A DNA stretch of 64,000 nucleotides. It comes from Methanolinea sp. (lineage in GTDB: Archaea; Halobacteriota; Methanomicrobia; Methanomicrobiales; Methanospirillaceae). The stretch spans positions 132,322-196,321 of the forward strand of contig JASFYI010000004.1 in the NCBI GenBank assembly GCA_030055515.1. Reading direction: 5' to 3'. The notes beneath the pieces were generated by a model. That model was not told where the DNA came from, did not search any database, and was given only the letters and a program-made list of their open reading frames with translations. The position numbers were made by a program, and so were the translations under genes. Shown here piece by piece: positions 44,120-53,519 of the stretch; within the stretch, counting starts at the first letter, position 1; each line of letters opens with the position of its first letter.

Positions 44120-44719
44120 ATGACATCCAACAGGGTCCAGGAGATGATGTGCCTCATGGCAGAGCGCATTGAGGCCATCGCGAACTCGCTCTCGGACGAG
44201 GAGGTGGAGGAGTTCCTGAACGAGATCCTTGGTGCCCGGCGGATCTATGTCATGGGAGCCGGGAGGTCGGGACTCGTGGCCAAGGCGTTCGCCATGCGCC
44301 TGATGCACCTCGGCCTCTCGAGCTACGTGGTGGGAGAGACGATTACCCCGGCCATGCGCCCGGGAGACCTCGTTGTCGTCTTCTCGGGTTCGGGAAAGAC
44401 AAAGACGGTCGCCGATATCGCGGAGACCGCAAAGGAGATCGGGGGGAGGGTGGCGCTCATCACGTCCGACAGGAACTCGCGGATCGCGAAGATCGCCGAT
44501 ACCCTCGTCATCATCGAGCACCACAGGGACAAGGTGAGAGACGAGGGCGCGGAGTTCGAGATCCGGCAGGTCATGGGCGAACACAAGTCATTCGCGCCCC
44601 TCGGCACGCTCTTTGAGACCGCGGCAATGGTCTTTGCGGATGCAATCATTTCCCGCCTCATGGAAATTACCAAGACGGACGAGAGGGAACTCAAGGACAG
44701 GCACGCGAACATCGAGTGA
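44120..44719 (+). CDS. hxlB: 6-phospho-3-hexuloisomerase (SIS domain)
   Basis: Interconverts hexulose 6-phosphate and fructose 6-phosphate in the ribulose monophosphate route, which archaea use in reverse to make ribulose 5-phosphate. The 199-residue SIS protein has IYVMGAGRSGLVAKAFAMRL, VVFSGSGKTKTVADIAETAK and ALITSDRNSRIAKIADT, the pattern of the PHI group. ATG 44120 follows a GGGGAAGGA ribosome site. The hexulose synthase gene is not adjacent. The aminotransferase gene starts 13 bases after the stop. Confidence 0.88.
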   Translation: MTSNRVQEMMCLMAERIEAIANSLSDEEVEEFLNEILGARRIYVMGAGRSGLVAKAFAMRLMHLGLSSYVVGETITPAMRPGDLVVVFSGSGKTKTVADIAETAKEIGGRVALITSDRNSRIAKIADTLVIIEHHRDKVRDEGAEFEIRQVMGEHKSFAPLGTLFETAAMVFADAIISRLMEITKTDERELKDRHANIE

Positions 44720-44732
44720 GGAGGAGTGGTTC

Positions 44733-45842
44733 ATGGAGAAGGCAAGGTGCACGGAAAGGTGCCGGAAGATAGAGATCTCGGGAATCAGGAAGCTCTTCGA
44801 ATCCGCGGGGCCGGATTCCATCAACCTGGGCCTTGGACAGCCCGATTTCGATACGCCGGCGCACATCAAGGAGGGCGCGATGGCCGCGATCCGTGAGGGG
44901 AAGACCGGGTACACCCCGAACATGGGAATCCCGGAGCTCCGGGAGGCACTCTCGCGCAAGTTCAAGGAGGAGAACGGGCTCTCGTATTCCCCCGACCAGA
45001 TCATCGTCACCGCGGGCGCGAGCGAGGCACTCCACATCACCATGCATGCCCTCGTCGAGCGGGGCGAGCGCGTGCTGTACGCGGACCCCGGGTTCGTCTC
45101 TTACGCAGCACTCGCGGTCATCGCGGGGGGGAGGCCCGAGGGTGTCCCGCTCGATGCAGAAATGCACATCGACGTGGAAAAAGCAAAAGAAATGATGGAC
45201 GGTGCCCGGCTCTTCATCCTCAATTCCCCCGCGAATCCCACCGGTGCAGTGGAACCGGAAGAGAACATCAGGGCAATCGTCGAGTATGGCAATGACCGGG
45301 GTGTCACGATCGTGAGCGACGAGGTGTACGAGCATTTCATCTACGGGCCCCCGCACAGGAGCGCAGCACTCTTCGGGGAGGACGTGATCACCGTGAACGC
45401 GGCGAGCAAGACGTTTGCCATGACGGGCTGGAGACTCGGGTATGTCGCGGGGCCGCGTGAATACATCGAGGAGGCACTCAAGGTCCACCAGTACTGCCAG
45501 GCGTGCGCGACCTCGATATCCCAGTACGCGGCGCTCGCGGCGTACACGGGGCCCAAGGACTGCGTCGCGACGATGAGGGACGAGTACCGGGCGCGGCGGG
45601 ATTACCTGTACCGGGAGTTGCGCGACATGGGCTTCTCGTTCCCGCAGCCCGAGGGAGCGTTCTACATGTTCGTCCCGTTCGGCGAGGATCTCACCGCGAA
45701 GATATTGAAATCGGGGGTCGTCGTCGTCCCGGGCAGCGCGTTCGGATCCAATGCCCCGGGGCACGCGAGGATTAGTTACGCAGCGAGCCGCAGCACGCTC
45801 CGTGCCGCGGTGGAGAGGATGAGGGCTGCCATCGGGGGGTGA
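44733..45842 (+). CDS. Class I/II PLP-dependent aminotransferase
   Basis: Aspartate/aromatic-type aminotransferase of 369 residues. The fold type I signature is complete: GLGQPDFDTPAHIKEG near the N-terminus, the SPANPTGAVEP cofactor contact, SDEVYEHFIY, and the PLP lysine Lys226 in NAASKTFAMTGWRLGY. The C-terminal RISYAASRSTL holds the substrate carboxylate Arg. Substrate cannot be fixed; aspartate, alanine or aromatic amino acids are all possible. The ATG is preceded by GAGGAG. Its stop overlaps the GTG of the peptidase gene. Confidence 0.92.
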   Translation: MEKARCTERCRKIEISGIRKLFESAGPDSINLGLGQPDFDTPAHIKEGAMAAIREGKTGYTPNMGIPELREALSRKFKEENGLSYSPDQIIVTAGASEALHITMHALVERGERVLYADPGFVSYAALAVIAGGRPEGVPLDAEMHIDVEKAKEMMDGARLFILNSPANPTGAVEPEENIRAIVEYGNDRGVTIVSDEVYEHFIYGPPHRSAALFGEDVITVNAASKTFAMTGWRLGYVAGPREYIEEALKVHQYCQACATSISQYAALAAYTGPKDCVATMRDEYRARRDYLYRELRDMGFSFPQPEGAFYMFVPFGEDLTAKILKSGVVVVPGSAFGSNAPGHARISYAASRSTLRAAVERMRAAIGG

Positions 45843-46885
45843 AGAACGTGGTGAAGGATCTCCTCGTCAGGCTCTCGAACGCCCACGGCGTCTCCGGGAG
45901 CGAGGAAAGTATCGCGTCGATAGTGAAGAAAGAGCTGGAAGGTTTCGTGGACGAGATCACGGTGGACCGCATGGGCAACGTCGTCGCGGTCAAGAGGGGG
46001 GGACCGTTCCGCGTCATGCTCGCTGCCCACGCAGACGAGATAGGCCTGATGGTCAAGTCAGTCGACGAGAAAGGATTCATCAGGTTCGTCACCCTGGGGG
46101 GCTGGTATGCCCCGACCCTCTACAACCAGAGGGTGATCCTCCACGGGTCGAAAGGACCCGTGACGGGCGTGCTCGGGGGGAAACCCCCCCACAAAATGGA
46201 CGAAGAGGAGAAGAAGAAAGGCGTCAAGGTCGAGGACATGTTCATCGACGTGGGTGCCCGTTCACGCGAGGAAGTGGCAGAGCTCGGTGTCACGGTCGGC
46301 ACGCCGGTCACCCTCGACCGCGAGGTCGCATTCCTCGCCAACGGGCGGATCACGGGAAAGGCATTCGACAACAGGGTGGGAGTCGCCCTCCTCGTGAAGG
46401 CGATGCAACAGGTCGAGTCGCCCCACACTGTCTACGCCGTCTTCACGGTCCAGGAAGAGGTGGGCCTGAAGGGGGCACGGACCAGTGCCTACTCGATCAA
46501 CCCCGACTGCGCCATTGCGACGGACGTCACCATACCGGGGGACCACCCCGGGATAGAACTGAAAGACGTCCCCGTGGAGATGGGAAAAGGCCCCATCATC
46601 ACGATAGCAGACGCGAACGGCCGGGGCCTCATCGCGAGCCGCGCGATGGTCAAGTGGCTCGCGGACACGGCCTCTGCGTGCGAGATCCCTGTCCAGTTCG
46701 AGGTCGGGAGCGGGGGGACGACCGACGCGACCGCGATCCACCTCGAGAGGGGGGGTATCCCGAGCACGACGCTCTCGATCGCGAGCCGGTACATCCACTC
46801 TCCCGTCGAGGTCGTCGACATCTCCGACATCGAGAACGGGGTGCGGCTCCTCGTCGAGGCGCTCAGGACGAAACCAGCGCTCTGA
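45839..46885 (+). CDS. M42 family aminopeptidase (TET/endoglucanase-like)
   Basis: Dinuclear zinc or cobalt peptidase that degrades short peptides, usually as a 12-subunit tetrahedron. The 348-residue protein has the metal and catalytic residues of the family: His64 in LAAHADEIG, Asp177 in KAFDNRVG, Glu206/Glu207 in VQEEVGLKG, Asp229 in IATDVT and His320 in SRYIHSPVE. The start is GTG 45839, overlapping the aminotransferase stop (GTGA). Peptidase and aminotransferase may form an amino acid salvage unit. A strong hairpin follows at 46913-46938. Confidence 0.93.
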   Translation: MKNVVKDLLVRLSNAHGVSGSEESIASIVKKELEGFVDEITVDRMGNVVAVKRGGPFRVMLAAHADEIGLMVKSVDEKGFIRFVTLGGWYAPTLYNQRVILHGSKGPVTGVLGGKPPHKMDEEEKKKGVKVEDMFIDVGARSREEVAELGVTVGTPVTLDREVAFLANGRITGKAFDNRVGVALLVKAMQQVESPHTVYAVFTVQEEVGLKGARTSAYSINPDCAIATDVTIPGDHPGIELKDVPVEMGKGPIITIADANGRGLIASRAMVKWLADTASACEIPVQFEVGSGGTTDATAIHLERGGIPSTTLSIASRYIHSPVEVVDISDIENGVRLLVEALRTKPAL

Positions 46886-47275
46886 CAGGCCACCCGGGGC
46901 CCGGGGACTGCTGGTGCGCGATATAGTACTCGCGCACCGGATTGTGACCTAGACCCCCGTCACCTTGGGATAGCCTTGCGGGACCCGGTTCATGGCCCCC
47001 GGGTACCGCAGGTATCCTTTGTTTCCCGGTTAAATTCCCCGTTTTTCCACGAATTTTTCCCCGGGATCGGGAACCGTCCAGGCTCGCACCATTCCGGGAT
47101 CCGCGTTTTTGCCATGTCGGAAGCGTGAAAAAAACTCTTTTACTCACGCAGAAGAGAGAAAGTTTTAAATAGATAAGGGAAGAGGATATGGTGAATACAT
47201 CTGTTTGGGAATCGGAGTGATTCACTTACGATTTCCATTCGGGGAATGTATACAAAATGCACTTGAGGTACCCGT
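46886..47275. other. 390-base gap before the giant surface protein
   Basis: Contains a hairpin-forming repeat (46913-46938), no convincing gene, and further along AT-rich stretches including TTTAAATAG (47164-47172), a possible TATA box of the surface protein gene. A second element TATACAAA (47249-47256) is also present. A TGAGGTA ribosome site lies just before the ATG at 47276. Confidence 0.55.
46913..46938 (+). repeat. Perfect 9-base inverted repeat after the M42 peptidase gene
   Basis: GGTGCGCGA and TCGCGCACC flank the 8-base loop TATAGTAC, 28 bases after the peptidase stop. RNA from this stretch would form a stable hairpin. It is not followed by a T run, so it may act as a 3' stabiliser or a protein site rather than a standard terminator. 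Confidence 0.7.
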
Positions 47276-50200
47276 ATGACAAGTGGAAGAGGGCTGCAGA
47301 TAGTCATAGCCATGCTCATGCTTTTCCTGTGCGTGCTCCCGGTCGCGGCGGCACTTGGCATCACAGGAATCAACCCGCCCGTGGGGCTGAACACGGAGGA
47401 ACTGTTCATCGCCAATGTCTCGGGAACTGACTTTCCCGGGCAGGCCGAGGTCTCGGTACTCCTGAACAGGACGGGAGAAGCGGACATCGCGGCGAAGAGT
47501 GTCGTCGTGTCGACACCTTCCTGGATCATCTGCATTTTTGACCTCCGGGAACAGAAGGCAGGGCCGTGGAACGTGGTCGTGGTCAATACCACGAGCGGCC
47601 AGACGGCGGTGCTCGAGGGTGGTTTCCAGATCGAGAACCCCGCTCCCACGGTCACCTCCATCACGCCGGACTCGGGGGAGAATGCCGGGTGGTCCGAGAT
47701 CACGGAGATCTCCGGGAGTAACTTCCTGCCCAACGTTGCCGTGAACCTGACGAGGGGCACGACGGTCATCCCGGGCGCCAACGTGACGCGGGCGAGCCCC
47801 ACGAAGATCACCTGCCTCTTCAACCTCACGTCCGCGGAGACCGGGCTCTACAACGTCACGGTGACGAACGAGGACGGGAAGTCCGCGACGCTCGCAAACG
47901 GGTTCCGGGTCCGATACCCAGTCCCGGTTGTCACTTCCATTCAACCCGCATCGGGGAAGAACAACGAGGTGATCGGGATCACGAACCTCTCGGGCTCGGG
48001 GTTCATGCAGGGGGTAAACGTCACGCTGCGGAGGACGGGGCACGCGGATATCCCCACCATAAACGGTGCGATCGTCGAGTCTCCCCGCAAGATCCTCTGC
48101 TTCTTTGACCTCAACGGCGCGCACGTCGGGCAGTGGGACGTGGTCGTGGTGAACCCCGACGGGCAGAACGGGACGCTCCCGGCCGGCTTTACGATTTACT
48201 ACCCCGATGCCCCCGCCGTCACGGGGATAACCCCGGGCACCGGCCCGAACACGGGGCTCGTCTACGCGAACGTGACGGGCAGCGGGTTCCAGGAGAACGC
48301 GACGATCGTGCTCACGAGGGGACCGGTCGTCGTCCCGGGAACCGTTCTCTCCACGGCCGGGACAACCCTCGGCGTGAGGTTCAACCTCACGGGAGTCCCC
48401 GCGGGGACCTACGATCTCACCGTGACGAACGAGGACGGCCAGGGGAGCACGAAGGCCAATGCATTCACCGTCACGAACCCGCCCCCCACGGTCTCTGCCG
48501 TCGATCCTGAATCCGGGCTCAACGACGGGCACGTGACGATCGACGTCTACGGGACGGGTTTCCTCCCCGGCGCGTACGTCTCGCTCTGGAGGGGCGCGGT
48601 CTCTTTCGGGGACAACGGCACTGTATTCAATAGCACGCACCTCCGGCTCACCGTCTCGCTGATAGGAAAGCAGGCGGGTCTCTACAACGTCACCGTGACG
48701 AACACCGACGGTCTCTCGGGGACGAAGGCGGACGCCTTCACGATCCTGAACCCTGCACCCCGCGTGATATCGGTTGTCCCGGCAACGGGAGAGAACACGG
48801 GACCGATCAGCGACGTCCTCGTCACGGGGGAGAAGTTCCTGCCGGGAGCGAATGTGACCCTGCGGCGCACGAACGAGACCCCTGTCCGGGCCGATCCCGC
48901 GACGTGGGTCAACTCGACTGCAATCCGGTGCACGTTCGACCTGACGGGGATGACCGCGGGAATCTGGACGCTCGAGGTGGAGAACCCTGACGGACGGACC
49001 AGCACGGAGCACGTGACCTTCACCGTCACGAACCCCCCGCCGAACCCGCAGGCGATAGTCCCCGACTCCGGGCTGAATAACGGGTCCATCCTCATCACGG
49101 GCCTCACGGGGAGCGGCTTCCTCCCGGGAGCGAGCGTGAAGCTGAGCCGGGCAGGGGTGGGTGATATCCAGTCCACGTGGGTCGATGTCAACGCAACCAC
49201 GCAGACGATCATGTGCGTCTTCAACCTGAACGGAGCTCGCGTGGGGTACTGGGACGTGGTGGTGACGAACACCGACGGCCAGTCCGGATCGCTCCCGAAC
49301 GGTTTCTTCGTCCGGTACCCGGCAGCCCCGTCCGTGTCCGCGATCGAGCCTGCATTCGCCCCGAACACCGGACCGGTCGCAATCACGAACCTCTCCGGTT
49401 CCGGGTTCCAGTCCAACGCGACCGTGAAACTCGTCCGGACAGGACACACTGACATCGTCGCGACGGCTGTGAACGTCGTGGACCAGGGGAGGATTACCTG
49501 CACGTTAAACCTTTCAGGGGCCAATCCCGGCACGTGGGACGTCGAGGTGACGAACGAGGATGGCCAGTCCGGGACACTCCAGAACGGGTTTGAGGTCCGG
49601 TATCCCGCACCGGCCGTGACGGGCATCGAGCCGAACAAGGGGAACAACAACCAGGTCGTCGCGATCACGAACCTCTCGGGGAGTAACTTCAGGAGCGGCG
49701 CGACCGCGAGGCTCGTCCGGGCCGGGCACTCCGACATCGTCGCTGCCGGAGTGAACGTGGTCAATTCCGGGAAGATCACGTGTTCGTTCAACCTGACCGG
49801 CAGGGAGGTCGGGAACTGGGACGTGGTCGTCACGAATACCGACGGCCAGTCCGGGACGCTCGCGAACGGGTTCACGATCGAGTATCCCGCACCTGTCGTT
49901 TCCTCTGTCCAGCCCTCCAAGGGTGCGAACGACGGCCTCGTGGAGATCACTGCCATCACGGGCAACTACTTCAGGGAGGGTGCGACCGTCACCCTGACGA
50001 GGACAGGAGTCGCGCCCATCCAGGCAACGAACGTCACCGTCATTAATGCGACGGCCATCAACTGCACGGTAAACCTCCTCGGGAAGACCGTCGGACTCTG
50101 GAACGTGATCGTGACGAATCCCGACGGGAAGTCCGGCCAGCTCACGAACGGGTTCCAGATCCTCCCGCCGCCGCCCGTGCCTGACTTCACCGCGAGCCCG

Positions 50201-51442
50201 GTCTACGGGACAGTCCCGTTGACCGTCCAGTTCACGGATCTCTCCACGAACAACCCGACCGCATGGATCTGGGACTTCGGCGACGGGACCCAGAGCGGAG
50301 TCCTCGACCGGAACCCCGTCCACACCTACAACGCCATGGGGACCTACAACGTCACGCTCACGGTCTTCAACCAGGGTGCACCGGAGGGACGGAGCACCAC
50401 GAAGAGCGGCTACATCACCGTGGTGAGGACGCCGGTCGCCGACTTCACTGCCACCCCCACATCGGGCAACGCCCCCCTGCTCGTCCAGTTCACCGACACG
50501 TCGATGGGCAACCCGACGGGGTGGACGTGGAACTTCGGCGACGGGAGCATATCCACGCAGCAGAACCCGTACCACCTCTACACCAAGCCCGGCACGTACA
50601 ACGTGACGCTGGCCGTGAGGAATTCGGCCGGGAGCAACTCCGTCACGAAGACCGGCTACATCACGGTGAGAGCACTGCCGGTCGCTGACTTCTCTGCCAA
50701 CCGGACTTCCGGCGCAGCACCGCTGGTCGTGAAGTTCACCGACCAGTCGACAGGCGGCCCCACGGCGTGGACGTGGACATTCGGGGACGGGAGCGAATCC
50801 ACGGAGCAGAACCCTGTCCACACCTACGCTGCGCCGGGCATCTACACGGTTAAGCTCGAGGTCGCAAATGACGCGGGAACGTCCTCGAAGACACGGACAG
50901 GGTACATCACCGTCGGCGAGGGGCTGCTCGCCGCGTTCACGTACACCACGAGCAACCCGGGGAACTACGCCCCGCTCACGGTCGCGTTCACCGATGCCTC
51001 GACCGGTTCGCCGTCCCTGTGGACGTGGACCTTCGGTGACGGGCGCATGACGACAGAGAGGAACCCCATCCACACCTACACGGCGATTGGGAACTACACG
51101 GTCACGCTCACGGTCTCGGACGGGTTCAGGAGCAATTCCACGTCCCAGACGATCGAGGTGAAACCGAGACTCGTCGCGGATTTCAAGGCGGAACCCTCAA
51201 GGGGATCCGCGCCCCTCCGCGTCCAGCTCACCGACCAGTCAATCGGGTCGCCCAACTCGTGGAGGTGGGTCATCATCCGTGACGCCTTCAACATGACGGT
51301 CTTCGATCCCGGGAATGCCGTTGAGACTTACACGTTCAACGAGCCCGGCTCGTACGACGTCCTGCTCACGGTCTCTGACCCTTACGGGAATTCGGACTCG
51401 ATCCTCAAGCACGACGTCGTGCACGTCATCCCCTTCCCCTGA
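47276..51442 (+). CDS. Giant secreted surface protein with ten IPT/TIG and five PKD domains
   Basis: Product of 1388 residues. A signal peptide (about 1-26, VIAMLMLFLCVLPVAAA) is followed by about ten IPT/TIG domains (about 27-960), each opening like SITPDSGENAG with a GSGF turn and containing WDVVVTNPDG, then five PKD domains (about 963-1388) with cores such as WTWNFGDGS and HTYAAPGIYTVKL. Both domain kinds are beta-sandwiches common in methanogen surface and adhesion proteins. No C-terminal membrane anchor is seen, so it is probably released or held by other proteins. Many repeat units are also similar at DNA level, which favours recombination. It is transcribed alone. Confidence 0.9.
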   Translation: MTSGRGLQIVIAMLMLFLCVLPVAAALGITGINPPVGLNTEELFIANVSGTDFPGQAEVSVLLNRTGEADIAAKSVVVSTPSWIICIFDLREQKAGPWNVVVVNTTSGQTAVLEGGFQIENPAPTVTSITPDSGENAGWSEITEISGSNFLPNVAVNLTRGTTVIPGANVTRASPTKITCLFNLTSAETGLYNVTVTNEDGKSATLANGFRVRYPVPVVTSIQPASGKNNEVIGITNLSGSGFMQGVNVTLRRTGHADIPTINGAIVESPRKILCFFDLNGAHVGQWDVVVVNPDGQNGTLPAGFTIYYPDAPAVTGITPGTGPNTGLVYANVTGSGFQENATIVLTRGPVVVPGTVLSTAGTTLGVRFNLTGVPAGTYDLTVTNEDGQGSTKANAFTVTNPPPTVSAVDPESGLNDGHVTIDVYGTGFLPGAYVSLWRGAVSFGDNGTVFNSTHLRLTVSLIGKQAGLYNVTVTNTDGLSGTKADAFTILNPAPRVISVVPATGENTGPISDVLVTGEKFLPGANVTLRRTNETPVRADPATWVNSTAIRCTFDLTGMTAGIWTLEVENPDGRTSTEHVTFTVTNPPPNPQAIVPDSGLNNGSILITGLTGSGFLPGASVKLSRAGVGDIQSTWVDVNATTQTIMCVFNLNGARVGYWDVVVTNTDGQSGSLPNGFFVRYPAAPSVSAIEPAFAPNTGPVAITNLSGSGFQSNATVKLVRTGHTDIVATAVNVVDQGRITCTLNLSGANPGTWDVEVTNEDGQSGTLQNGFEVRYPAPAVTGIEPNKGNNNQVVAITNLSGSNFRSGATARLVRAGHSDIVAAGVNVVNSGKITCSFNLTGREVGNWDVVVTNTDGQSGTLANGFTIEYPAPVVSSVQPSKGANDGLVEITAITGNYFREGATVTLTRTGVAPIQATNVTVINATAINCTVNLLGKTVGLWNVIVTNPDGKSGQLTNGFQILPPPPVPDFTASPVYGTVPLTVQFTDLSTNNPTAWIWDFGDGTQSGVLDRNPVHTYNAMGTYNVTLTVFNQGAPEGRSTTKSGYITVVRTPVADFTATPTSGNAPLLVQFTDTSMGNPTGWTWNFGDGSISTQQNPYHLYTKPGTYNVTLAVRNSAGSNSVTKTGYITVRALPVADFSANRTSGAAPLVVKFTDQSTGGPTAWTWTFGDGSESTEQNPVHTYAAPGIYTVKLEVANDAGTSSKTRTGYITVGEGLLAAFTYTTSNPGNYAPLTVAFTDASTGSPSLWTWTFGDGRMTTERNPIHTYTAIGNYTVTLTVSDGFRSNSTSQTIEVKPRLVADFKAEPSRGSAPLRVQLTDQSIGSPNSWRWVIIRDAFNMTVFDPGNAVETYTFNEPGSYDVLLTVSDPYGNSDSILKHDVVHVIPFP

Positions 51443-51587
51443 TTGAAGGGGAAAATTCTCATTTTTCTCGAGTAATCGGGTTTTCGTGAATTCGAAAGAG
51501 CCCATTTACCGCTCAAACGCACCTTTTTCCCACGGTGAGTGTCCGGGGGACTATATCCACGCGAGGAAAAGAGATTTTCCGGGGCGG

Positions 51588-53519
51588 TCACCCTCCCGCC
51601 TTCGCCTTCAGCTCCCTTATCATGTCCCTGAACCGGATCGCCTCCTCGAAGTCGAGCCGCTCTGCGGCCTGGACCATCTTTGCCTCGAGTTCCACAATGA
51701 CGTTGGGGATCTCCGCCCTCGGGACGTGGCGGGTATCCCTGATGTCGACTTCCTTTTTCGGGACCGGTTTCCTGATGGTCTGGGGGACGATCCCGTGCCG
51801 GGCATTGTACTCCATCTGGATGGCCCTCCTCCTCTCGGTCTCCGCGACCGCTGCCCGGATCGAGTCCGTGACGGTATCCGCGTAGAGAACCACGCGCGAG
51901 TGGGCGTTCCGGGCGGCCCTCCCGATGATCTGGATGAGGCTGCGCGTGTCCCGTAGGAACCCCTCCTTGTCGGCGTCCAGTATCCCGATGAACCCTACCT
52001 CCGGGATGTCGAGACCCTCCCGGAGGAGGTTGATCCCCACGAGGACGTCGAACTTCCCCAGCCGGAGTTCCCTGATGATCTCCACCCTCTCGAGGGTGTC
52101 GATCTCCGAGTGGAGGTACCTCGTCCGTATCCCCTTCTCGGACAGGTAATCTGAGAGCTCCTCGGCGAGCCTCTTCGTGAGTGTCGTGAGGAGGACGCGG
52201 TCGCCGCGGGCGATCGTCTCCCTTATCTCCCGGATGACGTCGTCAATCTGCCCCTCGGTGCCGCGGACGACGACCTCGGGGTCGACGAGGCCCGTGGGGC
52301 GGATGATCTGCTCCACGACCTGCTGGGAGTGGGCAAGCTCGTAGTCCCCCGGCGTGGCAGAGACGAATATCACCCTCCGCATGAACTGCTCGAACTCGTG
52401 GAACGTGAGCGGCCGGTTGTCGTACGCACTCGGGAGGCGGAACCCGTAATCGACGAGTGCCTTCTTCCGGGACCGGTCCCCGTGGTACATGCCGTGGAGC
52501 TGGGGAATGGTCTGGTGGCTCTCGTCGATGAACATCAGGAAGTCGTGGGGAAAGTAGTCGAGGAGGCAGTACGGCCTCTCCCCGGGCCGCCGGAAGTCGA
52601 AGTGCCGCGAGTAATTCTCGATGCCCTTGCAGGTCCCCGTCTCCTCGATCATCTCGATGTCGTAGAGTGTCCTCTGCTCGAGGCGGTGGGCCTCGAGCAT
52701 CCCGAGTTGCGGCAGCCTCTCGCCCAGTTCCTGCCTGATGGACTCGATTGCCCGCTTCTGGACCTCGCCGGGCAGCACATAGTGGCGCGCGGGGTAGACG
52801 TGGAAGTACTTGAGTGCCTCCTTCACGGTCCCGGATGACCGCTCTATCTCGAGGATCCTGTCCACCTCGTCGCCGAAGAGCTCGATCCTGATGATATCGT
52901 GGTAGTACCCCGGGACGATGTCGACCGTGTCTCCCCTCACCCTGAACCTGCCGGGCTGCAGCTCGAGGTCGTTGCGCTCGTACTGTGCCTGCACGAGCCT
53001 CTCGATGAGTTCCCTTCGGGATACCCTGTCGCCGACCTTCAGCTCGAACCCGAGGTTCCGGAAGTGGTCCGGTCTCCCGAGGCCGTAAATGCACGAGACA
53101 GAGGCAACGACGATCGTGTCAGGGCGGGAGAGGAGGGACGCGGTCGCCGAGAGGCGCATCATCTCGATCTTCGGGTTGACCTGGGCGTCCTTCTCGATGT
53201 ACTGGTCTTTCTGGGGTATGTAGGACTCCGGCTGGTAGTAATCGTAGTAAGAGACGAAGTACTCGACCCTGTTGTCGGGGAAGAACTCCCGGAACTCGTT
53301 CCACAGCTGCGCGGCGAGGGTCTTGTTGTGGGCGATGACGAGGGTCGGCTTCTGGACCCTCGCGATCACGTTTGCCATGGTGAACGTCTTGCCCGAACCC
53401 GTGACGCCGAGGAGCGTCTGGAAACGGTAGCCCTTCTCGATACCCGCGACGAGCTTCTCGATCGCTTCCGGCTGGGAACCCCTTGGGGGGAAATTCGCCC
53501 TGAGCGAGAACGCTGTCAC
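51588..53519 (-). CDS. uvrB: Excinuclease ABC subunit B
   Basis: Damage-verifying helicase-like subunit of bacterial-type nucleotide excision repair. The 643-residue protein has Walker A GVTGSGKTFTM, the beta-hairpin region YYDYYQPESYIP, VASVSCIYGLG, DESHQTIPQ and helicase motif RAARNAHSRVVLYAD. The C-terminal UVR domain (LEAKMVQAAERLDFEEAIR) that contacts UvrC is present. The ATG overlaps the uvrC stop by 4 bases, making the last gene of uvrA-uvrC-uvrB. UvrABC is of bacterial origin and is common in methanogens. Confidence 0.97.
   Translation of the reverse strand: MTAFSLRANFPPRGSQPEAIEKLVAGIEKGYRFQTLLGVTGSGKTFTMANVIARVQKPTLVIAHNKTLAAQLWNEFREFFPDNRVEYFVSYYDYYQPESYIPQKDQYIEKDAQVNPKIEMMRLSATASLLSRPDTIVVASVSCIYGLGRPDHFRNLGFELKVGDRVSRRELIERLVQAQYERNDLELQPGRFRVRGDTVDIVPGYYHDIIRIELFGDEVDRILEIERSSGTVKEALKYFHVYPARHYVLPGEVQKRAIESIRQELGERLPQLGMLEAHRLEQRTLYDIEMIEETGTCKGIENYSRHFDFRRPGERPYCLLDYFPHDFLMFIDESHQTIPQLHGMYHGDRSRKKALVDYGFRLPSAYDNRPLTFHEFEQFMRRVIFVSATPGDYELAHSQQVVEQIIRPTGLVDPEVVVRGTEGQIDDVIREIRETIARGDRVLLTTLTKRLAEELSDYLSEKGIRTRYLHSEIDTLERVEIIRELRLGKFDVLVGINLLREGLDIPEVGFIGILDADKEGFLRDTRSLIQIIGRAARNAHSRVVLYADTVTDSIRAAVAETERRRAIQMEYNARHGIVPQTIRKPVPKKEVDIRDTRHVPRAEIPNVIVELEAKMVQAAERLDFEEAIRFRDMIRELKAKAGG

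Noticed and set aside
47222..49447. 741-codon open frame antisense to the IPT/PKD protein
   Set aside because: Its product is a low-complexity Arg/Asp/Gly repeat mirroring the repeats of the real gene; no start or ribosome site and no domain.
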